The notes under the pieces: generated by a model
Seen by the model: the letters and a program-made list of their open reading frames with translations, nothing else
What the model was told of the DNA's origin: nothing
The model's database searches: none
Made by a program: the position numbers and the translations under genes
Shown: one piece after another, positions 8,964 through 19,300 of the stretch
Numbering within the stretch: the first letter of the stretch is position 1
Layout of the letters: each line of letters begins with the position of its first letter
Assembly (NCBI GenBank): GCA_963765705.1
Contig: CAVXXJ010000002.1
Location: 142,554 to 206,553, forward strand
Direction: 5' to 3'
Length of the DNA: 64,000 nt
Origin: Gaiellasilicea sp963765705
Lineage (GTDB): Bacteria; Actinomycetota; Thermoleophilia; Gaiellales; Gaiellaceae

Positions 8964-10096
8964 GAAGCGCGCACGTCACCTGCCGCGGCGACAGTGACGG
9001 CGGCGACGTCTTCCGAGGTGAACGCTTGAACGACCGGCATGCGCAGCAATTCAGGCGGACCGAGCCGCTCGCCGATCTCCTGCCATAGCCGGCAGAGCGA
9101 CAGGTGGTACTGGCCGCCCGGCAGCGGATCGGCGCCCACGAGCACGTGATCGTGCAGTCGACGCACCGCTCGCGCGACCGCGTCAGGCCACAAACGACCG
9201 AAGATCTCGTCGAACGGCGGGCTCTGCGGCGAGCCGAGAACCTCGGCGCTCGGCACGCTGTCTCCGCGTCGGTCTGGGCGCTCGAAGTGCGGCTTCGATG
9301 CAGCGTCGCGCACCGTCGTCGGAAAATGTGGCCGGGCACTCCACACGAGCGGTCCGTGAGTGTTCAACAGCGTTAGGTTGCCGCCGTCGGTCCCGATCGT
9401 GATGCGATGCATCAGATGGGCGAAGTTGTCGGGATCGCTGGAGTCGAGCTGGTTCTGGACGCGCAGCGTCAGCGGAATGCGGCCTATGGATCCGTCAAGC
9501 GTGCGGAACGCAGTCATGCCGCCCGACGCTGCGGCCGGTTCGCCCGCCTCACGCGTCACGCCAATCGACCACGGACGCACGCGCTCGAGCAACTCGCCGA
9601 CGATGTCGAGAAGCGAGTAGAGGAGCTGGAATCCGCACGCCGCATCGAGGTACACCGCCTGCTGACGTTGAAGCAGCGCACGGCCCGCCGCGATGAACCG
9701 TCGTACGGGCTCCACTTCGACGTAGAACGAGTTGAGCCGGTAGCTGACGCGGTGATGCCGCGCGGCGCGCAAGCATTCCGCCAGCTCGTCGTGGTGCAAC
9801 GGATGCTCCTGCAGGACGTGGATGCCGCGGCTCATCAGCGCGCGAGCAATTGTCGATCCCTCACCGCCGAGCAGGCCCCCTCTCACAACGACGCACGCTG
9901 CGTCGACGTCGTTCGGCAAATCGTCGACATGGCGGTAGAGCGGAACGCCATAGTGCGCAGCGCACGCCTCGGCTCGTCGGCTCCCGCGCGCGAGCACTCC
10001 GGCCAGCTCAATGGGCGGACCGGCTGCCGCCACTCCTTCGAGGTACACCTGGCCGAACGTCGCACCGCACACGATCACGCGAAATCGGTCGCGCAT
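8960..10096 (-). CDS. thiazolinyl imine reductase (Irp3/PchG-like)
   Basis: This 378-aa Gfo/Idh/MocA-fold oxidoreductase opens with the nucleotide-binding stretch RVIVCGATFGQVYLEGVAAA. It continues with VLQEHPLHHDELAECLRAA and RLNSFYVEVEPVRRFI, the arrangement of yersiniabactin and pyochelin thiazolinyl imine reductases. These enzymes reduce a carrier-bound thiazoline to a thiazolidine with NADPH. The ATG at 10096 overlaps the stop of the saccharopine-dehydrogenase-like gene by 1 nt; a longer reading frame upstream is only a shadow. Together with the Cy domains it argues strongly for a reduced thiazoline ring in the product. Confidence 0.85.
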   Translation of the reverse strand: MRDRFRVIVCGATFGQVYLEGVAAAGPPIELAGVLARGSRRAEACAAHYGVPLYRHVDDLPNDVDAACVVVRGGLLGGEGSTIARALMSRGIHVLQEHPLHHDELAECLRAARHHRVSYRLNSFYVEVEPVRRFIAAGRALLQRQQAVYLDAACGFQLLYSLLDIVGELLERVRPWSIGVTREAGEPAAASGGMTAFRTLDGSIGRIPLTLRVQNQLDSSDPDNFAHLMHRITIGTDGGNLTLLNTHGPLVWSARPHFPTTVRDAASKPHFERPDRRGDSVPSAEVLGSPQSPPFDEIFGRLWPDAVARAVRRLHDHVLVGADPLPGGQYHLSLCRLWQEIGERLGPPELLRMPVVQAFTSEDVAAVTVAAAGDVRAS

Positions 10097-11202
10097 CACA
10101 GCACTCCCTGTTCGAGGGCGCCGAGGTCGTCGCGCGCCTGCTCGAGCCACGCGATCGACTCCACCGATGCCGAGTCTGAAAGCGCGCTCAGCGCGCTCGC
10201 ACCGTCGACGGCTTCTCCGAATAGCGATGCGCACATGGGAACGCGGTCTGCGAGGAGCTCGCGGCACGCAACGGCAACGGCGGTTCCCGACATGTCCAGG
10301 GCATCGGTGCCTCGGATCACGAGCGTCGTCGCCAAGCCGTCGCCGGGGCGCTCGACGCGGAACACGAGCACTTGGTACGACCGCCGGCCGAAGGCGTCGA
10401 GTGACGCCGCGCGTTCGAGGCGCTCGGCGGCCGCTGCGACATCCGCGCCGGCTGCCCCGCCCGAACGCACCGCCTGGGCGAGGTGCGCGCCGTCGAAAAC
10501 CGTGTACCACTCGACCTCGCGCAGGCCGCAGGCGCGGGCGAGGCGCTCCGCTTCCACGCTCAGGAACGGGTAGGCGGTAACCCGGTCGTCGAAGAACGCC
10601 AACTGCACGTCGACGAGGGGAGACAGTGCCCTCGACGCCCGCCCGCCGTCCCGCCACGCAGCGAGCGCCTCGCCGAAACCGTCTGTGAAGCCCGAAACGA
10701 AGTCCGCGGCCGCTGAAGGCGTCAGACGACCTCGACCGCCCACAAAAGCGGTGAGTCGCGCACCCGTTGCTTCGCCCGCGTCGACGGCGGCCCGTGCGAG
10801 CAGACCAGTTAAGCCGGGCATCATCCCCGCGCCGACGATCGCCGCGCGGTCCGCCGGCAGCGGCAGGCGCGCGATCCGATCCAGCAGCGGCTTGTCTCCG
10901 CCGGGGTCGACGTAGTGAGCGCCTGCCGCCGCCGCGGCGCGGGCAACCGTGTCGAGGACGATGAACGCGGGGCCGGAGCAGTTGACGACGATCCGGCAAC
11001 CGTCGCAGAAGGCGCGCAAGGAGGAGGCGTCGTCGAGGTCGACGGCGACCGCGTCGCCGCCGCCGCCGAGTATCTCCTCCACCGCTCGCTCGGCGAGGCT
11101 GCGGCTTCGCCCGCCGACGCGCAGCGGACCGAGGCGCCACAGCGCGAGCTGGCGAAGCGCGGCGCCTCCGACGCCGCCGTACCCGCCGACGACTCCGATC
11201 AC
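10096..11202 (-). CDS. saccharopine-dehydrogenase-like NAD(P)-dependent reductase
   Basis: This 368-aa protein has a classical N-terminal Rossmann motif (IGVVGGYGGVGGAALRQLA), then VVNCSGPAFIVLDTVARAA, HYVDPGGDKPLLDRI and GAGMMPGLTGLLARA, the pattern of saccharopine-dehydrogenase-like oxidoreductases. The GTG start overlaps the stop of the upstream NRPS by 4 nt (GTGA). Its place between the terminal NRPS and the thiazolinyl imine reductase implies a step on the assembled chain, such as a second imine reduction, an opine-type reductive amination or reductive release. The sequence does not decide between these. Confidence 0.7.
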   Translation of the reverse strand: MIGVVGGYGGVGGAALRQLALWRLGPLRVGGRSRSLAERAVEEILGGGGDAVAVDLDDASSLRAFCDGCRIVVNCSGPAFIVLDTVARAAAAAGAHYVDPGGDKPLLDRIARLPLPADRAAIVGAGMMPGLTGLLARAAVDAGEATGARLTAFVGGRGRLTPSAAADFVSGFTDGFGEALAAWRDGGRASRALSPLVDVQLAFFDDRVTAYPFLSVEAERLARACGLREVEWYTVFDGAHLAQAVRSGGAAGADVAAAAERLERAASLDAFGRRSYQVLVFRVERPGDGLATTLVIRGTDALDMSGTAVAVACRELLADRVPMCASLFGEAVDGASALSALSDSASVESIAWLEQARDDLGALEQGVL

Positions 11203-14200
11203 CGAGCGACGCCTTCGTAGGAGGACACGTCAAGCCGTGCAGCCACCGTCGGCGCGCGCTCGTGATCGAGCCACGTTGCGCGGTCGCCAGGAAGCTCCAG
11301 CCCCCTGACATCGCCGAGGCATGCGCCGTGCCAGAAGGCGAGCGCCTGCTCGCGCACGACGGGCTCGTCGGCCGGTACAGCAACGGTCAGGTCGCCCGCG
11401 TACGGCGCGAGCACATGCGCGCACTGCGCCGCGGCGCTCGCCGCTGCGACGTCGTCGTCGCCCTCGCGGTCGGAGGACGGGCCGGCGAGGACCGTGAGCG
11501 TCACAGCCTCGTTTCCAATTTCGACGAGGTAGCGCGCCATCTCCATCGCGACGATTCCGCCGAACCCGAGGCCCACGATATGCACGCGGGAGTAGCCCGC
11601 GGCGAGCAGAGCGTCGGCGTACTCCGCCGCGATCGTGTCGATCAGGGCCCCCGGTGCGAGCTTGCAGTACCGCTCGGGCGACGCCACGACGAAACCGACA
11701 ACGGGTCCCTGCGCCGCGAGCGCCGCCACCAGCGCGCCAACGGCTTCGAGGGTGCCGCCCTCGTCGTGGACGAGCACGCGCACCGGACTGTCGCCGCTGC
11801 CCCCGAGTGGGATGAGCGTGGCCGGCACGTCCGTCGGCATATCCGCGGGTGCCGGGCGGCGTTCGAGGAAGCGACCGAGCTCAGCAACGGTGGGGAACTC
11901 CAGGATGCCGCGCAGCAGGTCGTCGAAGAAGACGTTCGCCGCCTCCGGCAGCGTGTCGCGCAGGCGACCCGCGAGCTGCGCCGCGAGCAGAGAATCGCCG
12001 CCGCTCGCGAAGAAGTCCGCCGCCCGGCCGGCGGGCGGAGTGCCGACGACGTCCGCCCACACCGCGGCAACCCTGCACTCGAGATCGGTCGCCGGCTCGT
12101 CGCCGCCTGCCGGCGCGCCAGCGCTCTTGTCGCGCACGCGGGCGGCGAGCGCACGGCGATCGATCTTCCCGTTCGCCGTCAGCGGCAGCGTGTCGAGAAC
12201 ACTGAGCTCCGACGGGAGCATGTACTCGGGCAGCAGGTCGCGCAGGTGGCGATCTACGACAGCACGGTCGATTCGCTCGCGATCGCCCTTGAATCCGGCG
12301 ACGAATACGTGCAGGCCGAGCTCGGCGAGAACGGGCGCTTTCGCGGTGACGCACACAACGAGACCGGCGCCCGCACGCCGGAGAGCGGAGAGCCACTCTT
12401 CGGCCGGGACGAAGGTCAGGTCGCGGCCACGACGGAAGTCGTCGAAGTCGTAGCCGTCGCCCAGTCGGATCATCGGCTCGAGCGACGTCAGGATCTGGGC
12501 GTGGTCGCGCGTCATCTCCGAGAAGACGAGCGCGCCTCCCGGCGCAAGCAGGGCACGAAGCCTCGCCAACGCGCCGTCGACGTCGCGCGCCGCGTGGAGC
12601 ACGTCTCCGGCGACGACGACGTCGAACGAGTTCTCTGCAAACCCCTGCCGCCGGTGGTCGGCGTCGAGGTCGAGGATCGCGAAGCGAACTCCTTCCCTCT
12701 CCGCGAAGCGCTCACGTCCGACGTTGAGGAAGAAGGTCGAGACGTCCGTGAAGAGATAGTCGAGCTCCCGGCCCCGAAGCGAGTCGAGAACGGCCGCAGT
12801 CGTGCCTCCCGTCCCCGCTCCGACTTCGAGCACACGTAGAGGCACCTCGCGATCTTCGTCGGCTATTCGCTTCACCGCTGCGGCGACCGCAGAATTCGCA
12901 GCGCGGTTGAGCTGCGCGTCGCGGTACAGCGCGTCGGCCGAGCCCACGTTGCCGGCGGGGAAGAGCAGAGTGAGCGCATCCTCTCCGTGCAGAACGTCGG
13001 GCAACGCATCCGCGGCGCGCCGGAAGTACTCGAGCAGAGGCGCGTCATCCGGGGGACGCAGCTGCGCGGCGAGATCCCACGCGACGCTCGCGTCGAGGGG
13101 GGCACGCACCGTCACTGCGCCGTCACCGGCGGGAATGAGCAGTCCGGCGTCGGCGAGTGCGTGCGACCAGCGCCGCATGAGCCGGCGATGACGGGCATCA
13201 ACGACTCCGCGCGCGATCAAGTCGTCCACGGAGAGCGTCTCGCCGCCGGCCAGCTCGCGGAGTGTCGCCGCCATCGTGGCAAGGGCGGCATCGTCGAGCG
13301 CGGCGGCGTATGCCAGATACGCGGCGGCGTCGACACTCGCGAAGACGGAGTTCGCGGCTTCCGCCCCGGCGACGGCGAGATCCGTGACGAGCGCCGACGC
13401 GTCGCCCGGCGGCCGCCGCGCGGGCTGCACGAACGCGACTACGCGCCGCTCGAACGGCGCGTCGCCTGCGACGAGGGCGGCTGCCGCGCCGACGCCGTCG
13501 TACGCGCAAAGCGCGGCTTCAACCTCTCCCAGCTCGATGCGATGCCCGCGAATCTTGACCTGGAGGTCTTCGCGACCCAGGAACTCGATCTCGCCACTGG
13601 GCAGATATCGGCCCTGGTCACCGGTTCGATAGAGGCGCTCTCGCAGCTGCTCGTGGACGAAGAACCGCTGACGTGTGAGCGCGTCGTCCGTGTAGCCGAG
13701 AGCGAGTCCTTCGCCGCCGATGTGCAACTCGCCGGCGACCCAGTCGGGACGCGCGCGGCCCGCCGCGTCCAGGACGTGAAACCGCTGGTTCGATAGCGGC
13801 CGGCCGTACGGGATGCTGCGCCACGCCGGCGGCACGTCGCGGATCTCGTGGAAGATCGACCAGATCGCCGCCTCGGTCGCACCGCCGAGCGCCACCAGCT
13901 CGAGCTGCGGCACACGCGAACGGATCCGGTCGGGAAGATCGACAGGGATCCAGTCCCCGCTGAGGAGCGCGAGGCGCAGCGAGGGGAGCTCCACGCCCGA
14001 TGCGCCGGCGAGGTACTCGCCGAGCATCTGCATCTGGGCGGGGACCGAGTTCCATAGCGTCACTTCGTGCGCGGCGATCAGCTCAGCCCAATGAGAAGGA
14101 TCGCCCCGGCGTCGGGCGTCCGGAACGACGACCGTGCCTCCGACGCCGAGCACGCCGAACAGGTCGTACACCGATAGGTCGAAGCCGAGGTTCGCCAGTG

Positions 14201-16325
14201 CGAGCACCGTGTCGTTGCGCGTAACCGCGAAGCGCCGATTGACGTCGACGATCGTGTTCGCGGCGCCCCGGTGGGAGACCATGACGCCCTTCGGTGTCCC
14301 GGCCGAGCCCGACGTGTACACGACGTACGCGACGTCGTCCGGTTTCACGCGCGGCGAGGCCGGGCCCACCACCGGCGCAGGCTCGAGCTCGTCGACGGCA
14401 ACCGCCCGATAGGCGGCCGGAACGTCCGGCGAGAGCACTGATTGCGTGAGGACCAGGCGAGCGCCGGCGTCGGCGAGCATCGCGTCCCTTCTCGCCGGCG
14501 GCTGGCTGGCGTCCACCGGAACATAGGCGCCGCCGGCCAGCAGCGTTCCGAGCACTGCAACGGACTGCTCCCACCCTTTCTGCATGACCACTGCGACGCG
14601 GTCCGACGGCCGGCAGGCGTTCGCGACCAGCCACTCGGCTACGCGCTGCGCCCGCGCGACAAGCTCGCCGTACGTGATCGAGGCCGACGGCGTGACGACC
14701 GCCGTGCGCTCTGGGGTCTCGGCCGCACGCGCGAGAATCGGCTCTTGCAACAAATGGTCCGGCAGGGGAGCGTCCGTCGCATTCACACGGTGCCGGCGTT
14801 CGAGCTGCCGCGGCGGAAGCTCGAGGACGTCCGTCGCCTCCCAGGCGCCGCCGTCGGCGGCAAGACGTTCGAGCAGGCATTCGAACGAGTCGAACATGTC
14901 GTCGACGAGCCCCTCCGGGAAGACCGCCTCGCGGACGTCCCAGTTGAGCGCGAGCCGGCCGTCGCGCTCGCCGGCCTGACAGTCGATCCACACTTGCGGT
15001 GTCTGGCTGACGCCGTAGCCCAGCTCGGGCCGAACCGTCTTCGCGCCGTCGACCGGTCCACCGAGGCCGAGCGCGCTCGTGAACACGACCGGGAAGAGCG
15101 CCTCGTCGCGACCGCGCCGGCGCGCGAGCTCACGCATCACCTCGACGCCGGAAAACAGCCTGTGATCGAGGTCCTCCCAAAGGTGTGCCTGCAGAGAGCG
15201 CGCGCGCTCGCGGAAGGGAACGTTCGCGTCGTACTCCACAGCGAGCAGCTCGATCGACGTGAAGTCGCCGATCAGCTGATCGACGTCGCGGTGGAGCGGC
15301 AGGCGGCTGAGGACGGTGACGTCGAGCGTGAAGCGCTGGCGGCGGCTCCACCGTGCTACGACCTCGGCGTAGCACGCGAGCACGGCAGTCGACGCCGTCA
15401 GGTCCGCTTCTTGAGCGAACGACTTGAAGGCCGCCCACGCTTCGGTATCGAGCTCGAGCCGCCGGCGCCGGAAGTGCGGACTGGCGTCCCTCGAATCGCG
15501 CGCGGTCGGCAGGTCGGGCGCGGGCGGCAACTCGTCGATCCGCGTCAGCCAGTAGGCCCGGTCGCGCTCGTACGCCGGCCCGGATCGGAGTGCGCGTTCG
15601 GCGACGAGGTAATCGCGGAAGCCGATCTCGAACGGCCGCAAGGCGCGAGTCGGGTCATCGTACCGCGCAAGCAGCTCGTCAAGGAGGAGCTGAATGCTCA
15701 CGTAGTCGGCAATCAGGAAGTCGATCGAAAGATGGACGATGGATTCCGCGTCTCCGAGGGTCACGCGCAGTTCGAACAGCGGCCATTCGGCGGGCTCGTG
15801 CATGCGCTGCTCGAGGTCCGCGCGCGTCGCCTCCACGGCCGCGGCAAAGCGAAGCGCGTCCGAGCCGCGCGCATCGCGGACTTCCACGCGATACGGCGGG
15901 ACGGCGGGCAGTACGCGCTGGCCGCCCTCGTCGAGCACGACCGCGCGCAGCATGTCGTGCCTCTCGATCACGCCCTGCCAGGCAAGCTCTAGCCTCGAGG
16001 CATCGAGCTCCGGGAACACGAGCTCGCCATAGCCGTGGCAGGCAACGCGTCCGTACGGAAACACGGCGCTTCTTCCCAAGAGGTATGCCGACTGCACGTC
16101 AGTCAGTGGAAAAGGATCGAAGCGGTGCGCGGCATCTGCCTGAGCACGAACGTGGTGGTCGCGTGCTCGCAGCTCGTCGATCAGCTCCGGCTTTGCCGCG
16201 CGCAAGCGCTCGAGGCGCCCGGACGTCATCGTTCCCTTCGGAGCTCGATAGTGGATGTTCCCTTCGTCCTCCCAGAGCCGGACGCCCAGGGACTCGAGCT
16301 CGCGTAGCAGCTGCGACCCGCTCAA
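11199..16325 (-). CDS. NRPS, terminal module: docking-Cy-A(MT)-T-TE-like
   Basis: This protein of about 1,708 aa has PchF-like order. Residues 1-55 resemble a TubC-type docking domain (SQLLRELESLGVRLW). The cyclization domain has the DxxxxDxxS motif at about 202-210 (DFLIADYVS). The adenylation domain shows FDLSVYDLFG, LWNSVPA, LALLSGDW and GGATEAAIWS, giving a pocket D-L-Y-N-L-S-L-I-W, the known cysteine code. A SAM methyltransferase (VLEVGAGTGGTTAAVLDSL) is inserted before the terminal A motif (LTANGKIDRRAL). The carrier serine is in ASGGDSLLAAQL. The C-terminal thioesterase-like domain has GLGFGG where GxSxG is expected. The TTG start at 16325 overlaps the upstream stop by 4 nt (TTGA), as in the rest of the operon. 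It likely adds, cyclises and methylates the last cysteine. Confidence 0.88.
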   Translation of the reverse strand: MSGSQLLRELESLGVRLWEDEGNIHYRAPKGTMTSGRLERLRAAKPELIDELRARDHHVRAQADAAHRFDPFPLTDVQSAYLLGRSAVFPYGRVACHGYGELVFPELDASRLELAWQGVIERHDMLRAVVLDEGGQRVLPAVPPYRVEVRDARGSDALRFAAAVEATRADLEQRMHEPAEWPLFELRVTLGDAESIVHLSIDFLIADYVSIQLLLDELLARYDDPTRALRPFEIGFRDYLVAERALRSGPAYERDRAYWLTRIDELPPAPDLPTARDSRDASPHFRRRRLELDTEAWAAFKSFAQEADLTASTAVLACYAEVVARWSRRQRFTLDVTVLSRLPLHRDVDQLIGDFTSIELLAVEYDANVPFRERARSLQAHLWEDLDHRLFSGVEVMRELARRRGRDEALFPVVFTSALGLGGPVDGAKTVRPELGYGVSQTPQVWIDCQAGERDGRLALNWDVREAVFPEGLVDDMFDSFECLLERLAADGGAWEATDVLELPPRQLERRHRVNATDAPLPDHLLQEPILARAAETPERTAVVTPSASITYGELVARAQRVAEWLVANACRPSDRVAVVMQKGWEQSVAVLGTLLAGGAYVPVDASQPPARRDAMLADAGARLVLTQSVLSPDVPAAYRAVAVDELEPAPVVGPASPRVKPDDVAYVVYTSGSAGTPKGVMVSHRGAANTIVDVNRRFAVTRNDTVLALANLGFDLSVYDLFGVLGVGGTVVVPDARRRGDPSHWAELIAAHEVTLWNSVPAQMQMLGEYLAGASGVELPSLRLALLSGDWIPVDLPDRIRSRVPQLELVALGGATEAAIWSIFHEIRDVPPAWRSIPYGRPLSNQRFHVLDAAGRARPDWVAGELHIGGEGLALGYTDDALTRQRFFVHEQLRERLYRTGDQGRYLPSGEIEFLGREDLQVKIRGHRIELGEVEAALCAYDGVGAAAALVAGDAPFERRVVAFVQPARRPPGDASALVTDLAVAGAEAANSVFASVDAAAYLAYAAALDDAALATMAATLRELAGGETLSVDDLIARGVVDARHRRLMRRWSHALADAGLLIPAGDGAVTVRAPLDASVAWDLAAQLRPPDDAPLLEYFRRAADALPDVLHGEDALTLLFPAGNVGSADALYRDAQLNRAANSAVAAAVKRIADEDREVPLRVLEVGAGTGGTTAAVLDSLRGRELDYLFTDVSTFFLNVGRERFAEREGVRFAILDLDADHRRQGFAENSFDVVVAGDVLHAARDVDGALARLRALLAPGGALVFSEMTRDHAQILTSLEPMIRLGDGYDFDDFRRGRDLTFVPAEEWLSALRRAGAGLVVCVTAKAPVLAELGLHVFVAGFKGDRERIDRAVVDRHLRDLLPEYMLPSELSVLDTLPLTANGKIDRRALAARVRDKSAGAPAGGDEPATDLECRVAAVWADVVGTPPAGRAADFFASGGDSLLAAQLAGRLRDTLPEAANVFFDDLLRGILEFPTVAELGRFLERRPAPADMPTDVPATLIPLGGSGDSPVRVLVHDEGGTLEAVGALVAALAAQGPVVGFVVASPERYCKLAPGALIDTIAAEYADALLAAGYSRVHIVGLGFGGIVAMEMARYLVEIGNEAVTLTVLAGPSSDREGDDDVAAASAAAQCAHVLAPYAGDLTVAVPADEPVVREQALAFWHGACLGDVRGLELPGDRATWLDHERAPTVAARLDVSSYEGVAR

Positions 16326-19300
16326 ACGACGCCTTTTTCGTACGCATGTTCGCGCAGAGCGCGTTCTTCGAGGAGGGCGGCGACGTCGGCTACCGTCGGA
16401 GCGGCCAGGATCTCGCGCAGTGTCAGCTCGACGCCGTGGAGACGCCTGAGCTCGGCTACGAGGCGCGTCGCGGTCAAGCTGTCTCCTCCGACGGCGAAGA
16501 AGCTGTCGTCTCGCCCGACCGATTCGATTCCGAGCAGCTCCTGCCACAGCTCGGCGACTGCTTCCTCGAGCGCGCTCTCGGGTGCGGCCGTCCGTGCGCG
16601 CGAGCGCTCGGTTTCGGCCATCCGCCGGAGCGCGACGCGATCGACCTTGGCGTTGGCGTTGAGCGGGAGGTGGTCGATCGCCTCGATCGTCGCCGGGATC
16701 ATCGTCACGGGAAGGCGCGCGCGCAGGTCCGCGGCGACGGCGCCGACATCCAGCTCGGCACCGACCGGAACGACGTACGCGGCAAGCCGCTCGACGGGAT
16801 TACCGAGGGCAACGACGGCCGCCGCGCCCACGAGCGGGTACGCGGCGAGCGCGGCCTCGATCTCGCCGAGCTCGATGCGGTGACCGCGCAGCTTCACCTG
16901 CTCGTCCGCGCGGCCCAGGAACTCCAGCACGCCGTCGGGGCGGTACCGCCCGATGTCCGCGGTCCGGTACCACCGGCGTCCGTCGGCAGGCACGAAACGC
17001 TGCGCGGTCGTATCGGGGTCGCCGAGGTACCCGTCAGCGACGCCGGCTCCGCCGATCCACAGTTCCCCGGGCACCCAGTCGGGGCAGTCGCCGCCGTCGT
17101 CCGCGACGACGCGGAACTCCTGGTTCCGGAGCGGATAGCCGTAAGGGATCGGAGTGTCACCCGGCCACGTCCCGCTTACCTCGAAGGCGTTCGACCAGAC
17201 CGCTGCTTCTGTCGCGCCACCCAACGCAACGAAGCGGCAAGACGGTACGGCTGACGCCACACGGGCCGGAAGGTCGGCTGGAATCCAGTCGCCGGACAGG
17301 AGCGCAAGTCTCAGCGATGCGGCCCGCGCCGGCTCGCCGTGCGCGAGCAGCATCTCAAGGAGCACGGGCACCGAGTTCCAGATCGTCACGCGATACTGAT
17401 CCAGCAGTGCGAGCCATTCTCCCGCTTCGCGACGCCCGTCTTCGCTTGGGAGCACGATCGTGCCGCCCACGGCGAGCAGACCGAAGATGTCGAAGACGGA
17501 TAGGTCGAAGTCGAGCGCGGATACCGCGAGCACGCGATCGGCAGCCCCCACACCGAGGCGCTCGCAGACGTCCTCGATGGTATTCGCGGCGGCGCGGTGG
17601 GGCATCATCACGCCTTTCGGCTCACCCGACGATCCCGATGTGTAGATGGCGTACGCGAGAGCGCCAGGATCGACCGCGACCGGCGGCGCCTCGTCCATCG
17701 TGGCGGCGTCGCCGACGACCACGCCCGTCGACGTAGCTCCGCACGCATCTGCATGCTCGACGAGCACGTGCGTGACGCCTGCGCGCGCATAGATCCGATC
17801 GCGCCGGGCGGCCGGCTGCTCGACACCGACGGGCACGTATGCCGCGCCCGCGGCGAGCACGCCGAGCACGGCCTCGACCTGCGCAGGACCTTTCGGAATC
17901 GTGACGCCGACGAGGTTGCCGGGTCGCACACCGCGCGCCTGCAGCAGCGCAGCGACGCGGCGCGCGCGACATACGAGCTCCCGGTAGCTGAGCTCGCCGT
18001 CTCGCCACGCCACGGCCGTCGCGTCGGGGCGGCTTTCCGCCCGCGCGAAGAACGGTTCGTGGAGGGTCAGGTTCCGCTGCGGGGCTGCAGTCGCATTCAC
18101 GCGCGCTCTCGTCTCGCGCATGTGCGCGGGCAAGCGCACAGGGGTCGCGACGGCCCAGTCGTGCTCCGGCGAGGCGAGCTGCCGAAGCAAGCCGTCGTAC
18201 GCAGAGAACATCGCGTCCAGCATCCCCTCGGGGAACAGCTCGCCGACAGCATCCCAGTTGTAGGCGAGCCGGCCGCCGCGTTCGACGACCTGGTGGTCGA
18301 GCCAGACCTGGGGTGTCTGGGACAGTCCCCAGACGTAGTCTCCGAATGGGAGCGAGAGGAGGAACGCCTCCGGCGCGACGCCGAGTGCGCTCGTGAAGAC
18401 GACGGGGACGGTGACGTCGTCGCCGGCGCGCCGGCGCGCGAGCTGGCGCAGAACCCACAGCGCGGAAACCGCGCCGTGCTCGATGCCTGTCCAGATCTCG
18501 CGCTGAAGCCGCCGCACCCGCTCGGCCCAAGGTTCGCCGGGCACCGGCCGGTGCGACACGAGCATCAGCGACGTGAAGTCGCCGACGACGCCGTACACAT
18601 CCGGGTGGATCTCGTGCCGGTCGAAGCGCGTGAACATGAGCGAGAGCTCGCGTGACCCGCTCCATCGCGCAAGGACGTCGGCATACGCCGTCGCCAGCAC
18701 GGCCGCCGGCGTCACGCCGTGGCGGCGCGCACGTTCGACGATTCTCTCCCACTGGTCTGCCGGAAGCTCCGCCGCCAGGCGGACGAAACGCGGGCGTTCG
18801 ACGATCGCAGGCTCGACCGCGAGTGGCAGACGCGGCGCGGCAGGGAGCGTGTCGAGCTGGGCGAGCCAGTGCTCGCGCGCGGCCGCGGCCGACTCGTCAT
18901 CACCGGCGACGCTGAGTGCGTAGTCGCGGAACGTGATGCCAATAGGTGGCAGCTCGCACGCGGGATCGGCGTACAGGCGTCCGAGCTCCGCGAAGACGAT
19001 CATGATGCTGAGTGCGTCGAAGACGATGTAGTCGAAGCTGAACGCGATCCTGGACCGCGTCCCGTACGAGACCGCGCCGAGCTCGAAGAGCGGCCAGCGT
19101 GTGACGTCGAACACTTGGTGCGCAAGCCCATCCCGCAAGGTCGCGAGCGCATCCTCTGCCGCGTCGGGAGTAACGCGCCGCCGCCGGATCGCGACGTGGT
19201 CGACCTCCGGGAGCAGGCGTTGCATCCCGTCGTCGTCGAACACGGCGCGCAGCATGCCGTGGCGCTGCACGAGGCGATTCCACGCCTGCTCCAGCCGGTC

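Noticed and set aside
8960..11383. A continuous 807-aa minus-strand frame covering two genes
   Set aside because: Only the part from 10096 down is protein-like (imine reductase); the rest is Arg-rich shadow of the saccharopine-dehydrogenase-like gene in another frame.
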